Shown here: one piece after another, positions 5,411-12,177 of the stretch
Numbering within the stretch: the first letter of the stretch is position 1
Layout: every line of letters starts with the position of its first letter
Source of the DNA: DTU036 sp964346475
GTDB lineage: Bacteria; Bacillota; Clostridia; Peptostreptococcales; Acidaminobacteraceae
Direction of reading: 5' to 3'
Length of the DNA stretch: 13,263 nt
NCBI GenBank assembly: GCA_964346475.1
Contig: CAYFUM010000033.1
Span: forward strand, 1-13,263
Position numbers and translations under genes: made by a program
The notes under the pieces: model-generated
Told to the model about the DNA's origin: nothing
The model's database searches: none
What the model saw: only the letters and a program-made list of their open reading frames with translations

Positions 5411-7013
5411 AATTGAAAATATTTCTAAAAGAAGCCTTCTTGAAATTTCCAGGGAGATGAACCTACCTCGAAGGGCCCTGGCTGCCTATGTAAATGGTGA
5501 AATTAGAGAATTAAATTACCGGGTGGATCAGGGGGCCAAGGTGGAGTGGATTGACCTGTCCATGGCGGATGGGGTCAGAATCTATCAGAGGAGCCTGGTT
5601 TTTCTTTTATATATTGCCCTTAAGGAGGTTTTTTCTGATAACGAACTCTATGTTCTCTACTCCCTAAGTCGGGGGCTCTATGTTGAATTCGAACAAGAGC
5701 TCACCCAGGACGAGTTAAAGCTTGTAGAGAATACTATGAGGGAGCTGGTTGAGGGTGGCTACAGCTTTGTAAAGGAAGAAATTAGCCATGATGATGCTCG
5801 GCGGATTTATAATAGCCAGGGACTTTTTTTTAAAACCGAGGTTTTAAGATATAGGCAGAGTGACAGGGTTACCCTTTATTCATGTAGAGACTATCATAAC
5901 TATTTTTATGGTTTTATGGTTCCAGACACCTCCTTTTTAGATATTTTTAGCCTTACTTCCTATTCACCAGGGGCAATTCTTCTTCACCCTAGAACCTATT
6001 CTCCAGATAGTATTCCGCCCTTTTATGAGCAGCCCAAGATCCATAGTACCTATATGGAGAGCGAAGCTTGGGGAGAGCTAATGGGTGTGGGCACTGTATG
6101 CCAACTTAACAACATGGTAGAGACCGGCGAGGTAGCTGAGCTTATCCAGGTAAATGAAGCCCTGCAGGAGAAAAAAATTGCCAGAATAGCCGACGAGATA
6201 AAAAGATCCCAGAAAAGAGTAGTCCTGGTTGCAGGACCTAGCTCATCTGGTAAGACTACCTTTACCCATAGATTGAGGATCCAGCTCATGGCAGCAGGTA
6301 TTTTTTCTAAGACTATTTCATTAGACAATTATTTTGTAGACCGGGAATTTACCCCTCAAGATGAGGAGGGTAACTATGACTTCGAGAGTTTGGAGGCGCT
6401 AAATCTAGACCTACTCAACGAAAATATAGAGGACCTGCTAGAGGGCAGGGAGGTGGGTCTGCCACTTTTTGACTTCTTTGAGGGCAAAAGGCAGGACAAT
6501 GCCTATAGGATGAAACTTAAAAAGAAGGAAGTTATTATCTTTGAGGGCATCCACGGTCTAAATGATAGACTAACCCAGGGAGTATTAAAAAAGGATAAGT
6601 ATAAAATCTATATATCTGCCCTGACCAGTCTTAATCTAGACCAGCATAATAGAATTCCGACTACAGATAATAGACTGATCCGACGTATGGTAAGGGATAG
6701 CTTTACCAGAGGATATGGAGTTGAACAGACTCTGGCAATGTGGGATTCTGTGAGAAGGGGTGAAGAACGTAATATCTTCCCCTTCCAAGAAGAGGCCGAT
6801 GCTGTCTTTAATTCTGCACTGGTCTATGAGCTAGCAGTGCTTAAAAAATACATCCTACCTCTGCTTGAGGAAATCTCCATTGATAGCCCTGCCTATTCCC
6901 AGGCCAAAAGACTAAAGAGCTTCCTCTACTATCTAATAAGTATTGAAGATGATAGAATAGTTCCGAGCACGTCACTGCTGAGAGAATTTATAGGTGGTTC
7001 TAGTATCCTTTAA
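5400..7013 (+). CDS. Uridine kinase-like nucleoside kinase with N-terminal TGS and ThrRS-like domains
   Basis: Cytoplasmic P-loop kinase of the uridine kinase/phosphoribulokinase family, predicted to phosphorylate uridine or a related nucleoside in pyrimidine salvage. In 537 residues it has three parts. The N-terminus looks like a TGS domain (AAYVNGEIRELNYRV, about 28-42). The middle resembles the second additional domain of threonyl-tRNA synthetase (about 58-240, with CRDYHNYFYGFMV at 162-174). The kinase domain runs from about 270 and has the Walker A motif GPSSSGKTTFTHRL at 279-292, the SLDNYFVDR substrate segment, IIFEGIHGLND and an RRMVRDSFTRG lid motif. This layout is known in Clostridia and related Bacillota; the purpose of the synthetase-like half is not established. 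Its ATG lies inside the end of the HEPN-like gene (11-bp overlap), so it is probably translated by coupling. Substrate identity is inferred. Confidence 0.88.
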   Translation: MKNKIENISKRSLLEISREMNLPRRALAAYVNGEIRELNYRVDQGAKVEWIDLSMADGVRIYQRSLVFLLYIALKEVFSDNELYVLYSLSRGLYVEFEQELTQDELKLVENTMRELVEGGYSFVKEEISHDDARRIYNSQGLFFKTEVLRYRQSDRVTLYSCRDYHNYFYGFMVPDTSFLDIFSLTSYSPGAILLHPRTYSPDSIPPFYEQPKIHSTYMESEAWGELMGVGTVCQLNNMVETGEVAELIQVNEALQEKKIARIADEIKRSQKRVVLVAGPSSSGKTTFTHRLRIQLMAAGIFSKTISLDNYFVDREFTPQDEEGNYDFESLEALNLDLLNENIEDLLEGREVGLPLFDFFEGKRQDNAYRMKLKKKEVIIFEGIHGLNDRLTQGVLKKDKYKIYISALTSLNLDQHNRIPTTDNRLIRRMVRDSFTRGYGVEQTLAMWDSVRRGEERNIFPFQEEADAVFNSALVYELAVLKKYILPLLEEISIDSPAYSQAKRLKSFLYYLISIEDDRIVPSTSLLREFIGGSSIL

Positions 7014-7023
7014 GGTAGGTTAG

Positions 7024-8646
7024 ATGAGAGACAAGCTAAAAGAACGGTCCTTAAACATAGTTATAGCAATACTTTTTTCCTTTCTGTTTGTTGCCCTGAG
7101 TAGAACCCGGCTTATCAGGGATATTTATGTTGTCAATTTAGGCGAGTATTCCTTTAACCTCTATATAACCCTTAAGCTTGTGACCCTGGTCAGTATCAGT
7201 GGTCTTTTTATCATAAATCTCTATAGTTTCTCTCTATTTAAGGGCTTAAGGCAGCTAATGTATAGCCTAGTCTTCTTGGTCCTGCTTATTATAGTTTCCC
7301 TGGCTCTGGTGGTCTCGGTAAACGATTCTCTACCAGTGACCCTGCTCTATAGGCCCCAGCTACAGGATGCCCTGCTTTTTCTTACCAATGTGGTCCTTGG
7401 TATCCTCTTTATAAAGCTTATCTTAGTTAGAAAACCCGTTAGCCTGGATATGCCCATTGGCCGGATTTCCTTCTTGCTTTTAGGATCCCTACTTATTATC
7501 CTGGCTATATATTTCTTCCAAGCCTCAGAGGGTGGAATTATGCTGGATATAAACCTGGCCATGCTCTATATTCTTCTCTTTAGTAATCTCATGGGCTATT
7601 CTCTAAACTATATGATTGAGGGCTCCAGAATTACTGGAAATATTCTTTTTGTTTTAATAATAATAAGCGTTACTTTTTTCTTTAAAGAGCAGGAGATTTT
7701 TGCCTCGGGCTACGAAGGTGTCCTAGAGGCAGCCTTCAATCTTACCGGTCTAGTATTCCTTCTAAATGCCTTCTATCGGGAGCTCTTTACTTCCTATCTA
7801 ATTGAAGTTGAGGAGCTCAACTATCAAAGGGACCTCTACACAGAAAATTTAAAGGAAGTGGTGGAGGAGAGGACTCTGGAGCTCCAGAGGGCCAATGAAA
7901 TCCTGGAAAGTGAGATAGCAGCTGCTAGAAGACTTCAGCAATCACTTCTACCAATGAAGGAGATTGTCCATCCAGGGGTTTCCTTTATAGCGGAGAACCT
8001 TCCCTGCGAAAGGCTCAGTGGAGACTTCTTTGATATTTATCCTATAGACGAGGATAAGATAGGCATGTATATCCTGGATGTATCAGGCCATGGAATAAAT
8101 GCTGCTCTAATGAATATTTATATTTATAATTACATCAGAAGTAATTCTCCCCTTATAAAAAGACTCAGAGGGGATAAGCCCCATGAGAACCTGAGATACC
8201 TCTATGATGAATTTAATAAGATGAACTTTCCAGACCACATGCACGTGGTTATCTTTATAGCTTCCTATGATACAAAGACAGGAATCCTCAGCTACTCCAG
8301 TGGTGGGCTTAACACCCAGCCGATTTTGGTTAGACAGAGTGGTGATATCCAGGAATTAGACATCCCCTCGGGCTTTCCTATCTGTAAGATGGCGGACTTT
8401 TTTACTCCGGAGTATTTCTCAAATAGGATTCAGCTCTATAAAGGGGATAGGGTCTTCTTTTATACCGATGGCCTTTTGGATGAAAAACAGGGTATTGATT
8501 TTGGTGAGGATGATTTAAAAATCCTTCTCCTGGAAACCTTGGATCATCCTCTGACTAGCCTGGACAGAGCTCTGAATAGGACCTTTGAACCCATAAAGGA
8601 TAAGCTAGTGGATGATATTAGTTATTTTGTCATGGAGGTCCGCTAG
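7024..8646 (+). CDS. Membrane PP2C (SpoIIE/RsbU-type) serine phosphatase with eight predicted transmembrane helices
   Basis: A 540-residue signalling protein. The N-terminal half has about eight hydrophobic helices (around 9-28, 43-65, 76-99, 112-135, 145-167, 172-195, 203-221, 233-254) with no recognisable extracellular sensor domain. A coiled coil at about 262-305 leads into a SpoIIE/PP2C phosphatase domain (about 305-540). Metal-binding residues are visible: D334 in SGDFFD, D352 in DVSGHG, D482 in YTDGL and D531 in the terminal DDIS. Family members dephosphorylate STAS-domain anti-anti-sigma proteins and so control sigma factors, but no STAS protein, kinase or sigma factor lies in the window. 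The catalytic domain looks intact. The gene begins 10 bp after the nucleoside kinase, behind AAGGTAGG, so it is probably in the same operon. The signal and target are unknown. Confidence 0.88.
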   Translation: MRDKLKERSLNIVIAILFSFLFVALSRTRLIRDIYVVNLGEYSFNLYITLKLVTLVSISGLFIINLYSFSLFKGLRQLMYSLVFLVLLIIVSLALVVSVNDSLPVTLLYRPQLQDALLFLTNVVLGILFIKLILVRKPVSLDMPIGRISFLLLGSLLIILAIYFFQASEGGIMLDINLAMLYILLFSNLMGYSLNYMIEGSRITGNILFVLIIISVTFFFKEQEIFASGYEGVLEAAFNLTGLVFLLNAFYRELFTSYLIEVEELNYQRDLYTENLKEVVEERTLELQRANEILESEIAAARRLQQSLLPMKEIVHPGVSFIAENLPCERLSGDFFDIYPIDEDKIGMYILDVSGHGINAALMNIYIYNYIRSNSPLIKRLRGDKPHENLRYLYDEFNKMNFPDHMHVVIFIASYDTKTGILSYSSGGLNTQPILVRQSGDIQELDIPSGFPICKMADFFTPEYFSNRIQLYKGDRVFFYTDGLLDEKQGIDFGEDDLKILLLETLDHPLTSLDRALNRTFEPIKDKLVDDISYFVMEVR

Positions 8647-8688
8647 TGAGCTTTTCTAGGTCTTTAGACTGTGATATAGTGGAAATGT

Positions 8689-10713
8689 ATGATTGATAAG
8701 AAAAAATACGAAAAGTTAGCCCTGGATCTTGGAGCTGATGCTGTGGGATTTGCTAGCACCCAGGATTTCGACCTTATAAAATACCGAGACTTTCTCAGCT
8801 TTGAGGAGAAGGATATAGTAAAAAAAACATCACCTAGGGCTCATTTTTCTGAGGCCAGGGGGATTCTTGTCATCCTTAAGTCCTTTAAGCTCTACCATAA
8901 CCCCCTTCTACCTAACCAGGTAAAGGTAGCCAGCTCCTCGGTTAGAGATTATCATTTGGTTATAGGAGAAATCCTCCAGGCCCTTGCTGAGGAGCTAGCC
9001 TCGGAAGGTATAAACAGTCGAGCCCTCTGTGATAAGGAGGGTCTCATGGATAAAGAAGTGGCCAGAAGAGCAGGCCTGGGCTTTATTGGAAAAAACACCC
9101 TACTTATCCATCCTCAACTTGGTTCCAGCGTAAATATAGGCTATCTTCTCCTGGACAGATCAGTGGAAAGTGATAGCCCACTAGCTAGAGACTGCGGCAG
9201 GTGTAATTTATGTGTTGAGGCTTGCCCCCAGGGGGTAATAGGAGACTATAGACTGGAAGCCAGTAGGTGTATTTCCTATTTAACCCAGACTGGGGATGAT
9301 AGGTATGCAGACTTAAAGGGCTTTATCTATGGCTGTGATATCTGTATGAGAGCCTGCCCCTATAATAGGGTCGAAGAAAAAAATGAGGAACTGGTTTTTC
9401 ACTACAAAGAGTTTTCACATCTAAGCAAAAGAGCTTTTAAACGACTGTATAGGGAAAGGGACTTTGCCTGGATTGGAAAAGATAGAATAAGTCGAAATAT
9501 CGACTGGATTAAAAAGGAGAGAAATATGGAAAACATCCATGAACTTAGTTATCTGAAGGACAAAGTTGAAGAACTAAAAAAAGAGGGAGTATATCGTAAG
9601 CTTCCTGAAATGCTAGGTGCCAACGGCCCAATTATCAACCTAGATGGCAGGGAAGTTATAAATCTTTCATCCAATAATTATTTGGGTTTCGCCAACCATC
9701 CCAGGCTAAAAAAGGCTGCTATGGATGCTCTGGAAAAATATGGTGTGGGTCCAGGAGCTGTGCGTACTATAAATGGCAACATGGATATTCACGATGAGCT
9801 GGAAAGGCGCCTGGCAAATTTCAAACACGAAGAAGCAGTCACCATCTATCAGTCGGGTTTTAACTGCAATGCAGGAACAATTCAGGCTATAACTGATAGG
9901 GGAGACCTTATTATCTCTGATGAGTTAAACCACGCCTCTATTATTGATGGTGTACGTCTTTCAAGAGCCGATAAGGCTGTATTTAAGCACTCTGATATGG
10001 AGGATTTAGAAAGAATTCTCAAGGAAAACCAGGGAAAATACAATACCACCCTTATTATCACCGACGGCGTCTTTAGTATGGACGGGGACCTGGCAAAACT
10101 TCCTGAAATCGTAGATCTTGCAGAAAAGTATGGCGCTCTAACCTATGTGGACGATGCCCATGGATCTGGAGTTTTAGGAGAGAGTGGTAGAGGAACTGTT
10201 GACCACTTTGGTCTCCACGGCAGAATTGACTTTATTATTGGTACCCTATCCAAGGGCCTGGGAGCTATAGGCGGCTACGTAGCTAGTAAAGAAGTTACAA
10301 GAGAGTGGCTATCTCACAGGGGAAGGCCAATACTATTCTCAACTAGTATTCCCCCAGCCATGGTAGCTGCTCTGATAGAAGCTATAAATATACTGGAAGA
10401 GTCCACAGAGTATACCGATAGGCTTTGGGATAATGCCAGATACTTTAAAGAAGAACTGGGCAAGCTTGGCTTTAATACAGGTAACTCAGAGACCCCAATT
10501 ACTCCAGTTATTATCGGTGATGAGGCAGAATCTGTTGCCTTTTCTAAGGAGCTCTTAAATAAAGGCGTATATGCTAGCGCTATAGTGTTTCCCACTGTTC
10601 CTAAGGGAACCGGGAGGCTGCGCTGTATGATAACCGCTGAGCACAGCAAAGAAGATCTAAAAAAAGCAGTAGAAATTTTTGAAGAAGTCGGTAAGAAGAT
10701 GGGGCTTATCTAA
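8689..10713 (+). CDS. queG-kbl: QueG-Kbl fusion: epoxyqueuosine reductase joined in frame to glycine C-acetyltransferase
   Basis: One open frame of 674 codons holds two unrelated enzymes. Residues 1-279 are QueG, the cobalamin and 4Fe-4S dependent reductase that converts epoxyqueuosine to queuosine at position 34 of tRNA. It shows ARRAGLGFIGKN (125-136) and two cluster motifs: C169, C172, C175, C179 and C194, C216, C219, C223. Residues 280-674 are a complete PLP enzyme of the 2-amino-3-ketobutyrate CoA ligase/AONS family, with VDDAHG (D488) and TLSKGLGA (PLP lysine K522). No linker or stop separates them, and the QueG part ends about where short QueG proteins normally end. The junction keeps a strong ribosome binding site before the Kbl ATG. 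A single A-to-T change at 9520 would give a TGA stop. The ATG at 8689 has only a weak GTGGA before it. This may be a real stop-loss fusion or a sequencing error. Confidence 0.85.
   Translation: MIDKKKYEKLALDLGADAVGFASTQDFDLIKYRDFLSFEEKDIVKKTSPRAHFSEARGILVILKSFKLYHNPLLPNQVKVASSSVRDYHLVIGEILQALAEELASEGINSRALCDKEGLMDKEVARRAGLGFIGKNTLLIHPQLGSSVNIGYLLLDRSVESDSPLARDCGRCNLCVEACPQGVIGDYRLEASRCISYLTQTGDDRYADLKGFIYGCDICMRACPYNRVEEKNEELVFHYKEFSHLSKRAFKRLYRERDFAWIGKDRISRNIDWIKKERNMENIHELSYLKDKVEELKKEGVYRKLPEMLGANGPIINLDGREVINLSSNNYLGFANHPRLKKAAMDALEKYGVGPGAVRTINGNMDIHDELERRLANFKHEEAVTIYQSGFNCNAGTIQAITDRGDLIISDELNHASIIDGVRLSRADKAVFKHSDMEDLERILKENQGKYNTTLIITDGVFSMDGDLAKLPEIVDLAEKYGALTYVDDAHGSGVLGESGRGTVDHFGLHGRIDFIIGTLSKGLGAIGGYVASKEVTREWLSHRGRPILFSTSIPPAMVAALIEAINILEESTEYTDRLWDNARYFKEELGKLGFNTGNSETPITPVIIGDEAESVAFSKELLNKGVYASAIVFPTVPKGTGRLRCMITAEHSKEDLKKAVEIFEEVGKKMGLI
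9515..9519 (+). promoter_or_regulatory. Internal ribosome binding site at the queG/kbl junction
   Basis: AGGAG lies six bases before the in-frame ATG at 9526 (AAGGAGAGAAATATG). It is as strong as any other site in the window, although it sits within the open frame, and it supports independent initiation of Kbl. Confidence 0.75.
9526..10713 (+). CDS. kbl: Glycine C-acetyltransferase (2-amino-3-ketobutyrate CoA ligase), internal start within the fused frame
   Basis: PLP-dependent alpha-oxoamine synthase family enzyme that interconverts 2-amino-3-ketobutyrate plus CoA with glycine plus acetyl-CoA, the second step of threonine breakdown to glycine. Counted from the internal ATG it is 395 residues, the normal full length. 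Motifs include INLSSNNYLGFANHP (45-59), the substrate segment GVGPGAVRTINGN (73-85), VDDAHGSGVLGESG (208-221) and GTLSKGLGAIGG, with K243 as the PLP lysine. The opening MENIHELSYLKDKVEELKKE aligns with authentic Kbl N-termini, which argues that this is an ancestral start. 8-Amino-7-oxononanoate synthase (BioF) is the main alternative, but no biotin gene is nearby. No threonine dehydrogenase gene is visible in the window. Confidence 0.7.
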   Translation: MENIHELSYLKDKVEELKKEGVYRKLPEMLGANGPIINLDGREVINLSSNNYLGFANHPRLKKAAMDALEKYGVGPGAVRTINGNMDIHDELERRLANFKHEEAVTIYQSGFNCNAGTIQAITDRGDLIISDELNHASIIDGVRLSRADKAVFKHSDMEDLERILKENQGKYNTTLIITDGVFSMDGDLAKLPEIVDLAEKYGALTYVDDAHGSGVLGESGRGTVDHFGLHGRIDFIIGTLSKGLGAIGGYVASKEVTREWLSHRGRPILFSTSIPPAMVAALIEAINILEESTEYTDRLWDNARYFKEELGKLGFNTGNSETPITPVIIGDEAESVAFSKELLNKGVYASAIVFPTVPKGTGRLRCMITAEHSKEDLKKAVEIFEEVGKKMGLI

Positions 10714-10714
10714 A

Positions 10715-11344
10715 TTGACTGATAAGATTCAGGCTCTGATTGATGGTTTTGCTAGGCTCTATCCCCAGGCTGAGCCAGAACTGAACTTTAACAATCACTT
10801 TGAGCTTCTAGTAGCTGTAATTCTATCAGCCCAGTGCACCGATGTCAGGGTTAATATAATTACTAAGGAGCTTTTTAAGTATGCTCCCGACGCCAGTTCC
10901 ATGATAGAACTTGGCATTGATGGTATCCGGGAACTTATCCGTACCTGTGGCATGTTCAACCAGAAGGCCAAAAACCTCTATCGTACTTCCCAGATCCTTC
11001 TTGAGAAGTATGATGGCCAGGTGCCCTCCACCAGGGAGGCTCTGATGGAGCTACCGGGGGTAGGTAGAAAAACAGCCAATGTTGTAATAAGCTGTGCCTT
11101 TGGTGAACCAGCAATAGCAGTGGACACTCATGTGCTAAGGGTGTCCAATAGAACTGGACTAGCTAAGGGTAAGGATCCTTTAAAAGTAGAACTACAATTA
11201 GAGAAAAATCTTCCAAGGGAAATATGGAGTCTTATGCACCATAGGTTGATTCTCCACGGAAGATATGTGTGTAAGGCTAGAAATCCTCAGTGTGAAAGCT
11301 GCGGAATAAGGGATATATGTCCTAGGATTGGAGTGGACCAGTGA
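10715..11344 (+). CDS. nth: Endonuclease III, DNA glycosylase/AP lyase
   Basis: Base-excision repair enzyme that removes oxidised pyrimidines and nicks at abasic sites. I place the start at the TTG at 10715, one base after the kbl stop. This gives 209 residues beginning MTDKIQALIDGFARLYP, which aligns with known Nth N-termini; an earlier TTG at 10679 has no ribosome binding site. GATGGGG at 10698-10704 is a modest Shine-Dalgarno at long spacing. The helix-hairpin-helix LPGVGRKTANVV carries the catalytic lysine K119, and IAVDTHVLRV carries D137. The C-terminal 4Fe-4S cluster cysteines C186, C193, C196 and C202 follow the standard C-x6-C-x2-C-x5-C pattern. Its last bases overlap the next gene by 4 nt. 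The identification is secure; only the start is uncertain. Confidence 0.94.
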   Translation: MTDKIQALIDGFARLYPQAEPELNFNNHFELLVAVILSAQCTDVRVNIITKELFKYAPDASSMIELGIDGIRELIRTCGMFNQKAKNLYRTSQILLEKYDGQVPSTREALMELPGVGRKTANVVISCAFGEPAIAVDTHVLRVSNRTGLAKGKDPLKVELQLEKNLPREIWSLMHHRLILHGRYVCKARNPQCESCGIRDICPRIGVDQ

Positions 11345-11649
11345 TTCTATCAAAAAACCCCTATGATCCAGAAAAATATCAGCATATGGGCCTTTATTTT
11401 AACAGTGCAGTCTTCACCAGCTCTCTTCAGAGTGATCTTAGTGTGATGACAAAGCCCTTTCGTTCGGGAAATATAGTGGAGTATGAAGATATGATAACTA
11501 GACATTATAAACTACTCTATGAAAAAATAGTTAAGGAATTGGAGGCAGAGGGCCTTGATGGGCTCTTTAACACTACCTTTAGAACCGAGGTCCTCTATGC
11601 AGGCACAGTGTTGCTCTATGTATCAGGGGATAAAGTGAAAAAGCTATGA
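11341..11649 (+). CDS. Small uncharacterised protein, possibly YbjQ/DUF74-like
   Basis: A 102-residue soluble protein starting at a GTG that overlaps the nth stop (GTGA), with GGAG at 11330-11333 as ribosome binding site, and ending in an ATGA overlap with trmL. Overlaps on both sides make it a real gene translated with its neighbours. The layout is a beta-rich start, a long amphipathic helix (about 48-70, YKLLYEKIVKELEAEG), an LDGLFNTTF strand and a terminal AGTVLLYVSGDKVK strand. This recalls the YbjQ/DUF74 fold, in which a helix leads to a GAD-type turn and a final GTAV strand, but the sequence match is loose. It has no cysteines or catalytic motif that I recognise. Function is unknown; nothing ties it to DNA repair or tRNA modification except position. 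Confidence 0.8.
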   Translation: MILSKNPYDPEKYQHMGLYFNSAVFTSSLQSDLSVMTKPFRSGNIVEYEDMITRHYKLLYEKIVKELEAEGLDGLFNTTFRTEVLYAGTVLLYVSGDKVKKL

Positions 11650-12104
11650 TTCATCTGGTGCTGGTAGAGCCTGAAATTCCTCAGAATACTGGCAACATAG
11701 CAAGGACCTGTCTTATAAGCGGCGCCAGGCTCCACCTTATAAGGCCCCTTGGTTTTTCCCTGGAGGAAAAGCAGCTTAAAAGGGCAGGCCTTGACTACTG
11801 GAAGAAGGTGGACCTGGAGGTCCACGATAGTTTAGAGGCCTTCCTTGAAAAGTATGGGAGTGAGGAACTCTATCTTATTACTACCAAGGCAAGCCCAACC
11901 ATATATGAGAACAACTATGGAGAAGAGGTCTTTTTTCTTCTAGGAAGGGAGACTGCAGGCCTTCCTGAAAGCCTGCATAGGAGATATTCTGATAAAAGGC
12001 TGACCATTCCTATGAAAAAGGAAGATGGTCTGCGCTCCCTTAATCTATCTAATGCAGCAGTCCTGGTTATCTATGAGGCTTGGAGACAGAGGAACTTTGA
12101 ATAA
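11646..12104 (+). CDS. trmL: tRNA (cytidine/uridine-34 2'-O)-methyltransferase, SPOUT family
   Basis: S-adenosylmethionine-dependent methyltransferase of the SPOUT superfamily that methylates the ribose of the wobble nucleotide in certain leucine tRNAs. At 152 residues it is the usual length of the minimal TrmL/YibK form, which is a trefoil-knotted dimer with no extra RNA-binding domain. Visible motifs are LVEPEIPQNTGNIARTC near the N-terminus, RAGLDYW, FLLGRETAGLPE (motif 2 of SPOUT enzymes) and the C-terminal LTIPMKK...RSLNLSNAAVLVIYEAWRQ, which forms the knot and the methyl-donor pocket. The ATG overlaps the stop of the preceding small gene by 4 nt. It acts at the same tRNA position as queuosine made via QueG, although on different tRNAs. 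No clear terminator follows. Confidence 0.94.
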   Translation: MIHLVLVEPEIPQNTGNIARTCLISGARLHLIRPLGFSLEEKQLKRAGLDYWKKVDLEVHDSLEAFLEKYGSEELYLITTKASPTIYENNYGEEVFFLLGRETAGLPESLHRRYSDKRLTIPMKKEDGLRSLNLSNAAVLVIYEAWRQRNFE

Positions 12105-12166
12105 TGCTTTGAACTAGGGGTATAAATGGCAGTGATAGAATTTTAACCAATATTATAAAAAGTTAT

Positions 12167-12172
12167 AGGAGG
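12167..12172 (+). promoter_or_regulatory. Ribosome binding site of the BMP-family lipoprotein gene
   Basis: A full AGGAGG five bases before the ATG at 12178. Just upstream, the AT-rich 12151-12159 (TATTATAAA) could be a -10 element, but I find no matching -35, so a separate promoter in the 73-bp gap is only possible. The gap is too short for a purine riboswitch, and I see no riboswitch core in it. Confidence 0.75.
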
Positions 12173-12177
12173 AATCT

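Noticed and set aside
8672..8680. Extended -10-like TGATATAGT before queG
   Set aside because: It would start transcription about 2 nt before the ATG and has no -35; a leaderless transcript is possible but unsupported.
10679..10714. Earlier TTG for nth, overlapping kbl
   Set aside because: It adds 12 residues not seen in Nth proteins and has no ribosome binding site.
12105..12177. Purine riboswitch or attenuator before the nucleoside-binding lipoprotein gene
   Set aside because: The 73-bp gap has no recognisable aptamer core and no stable hairpin.
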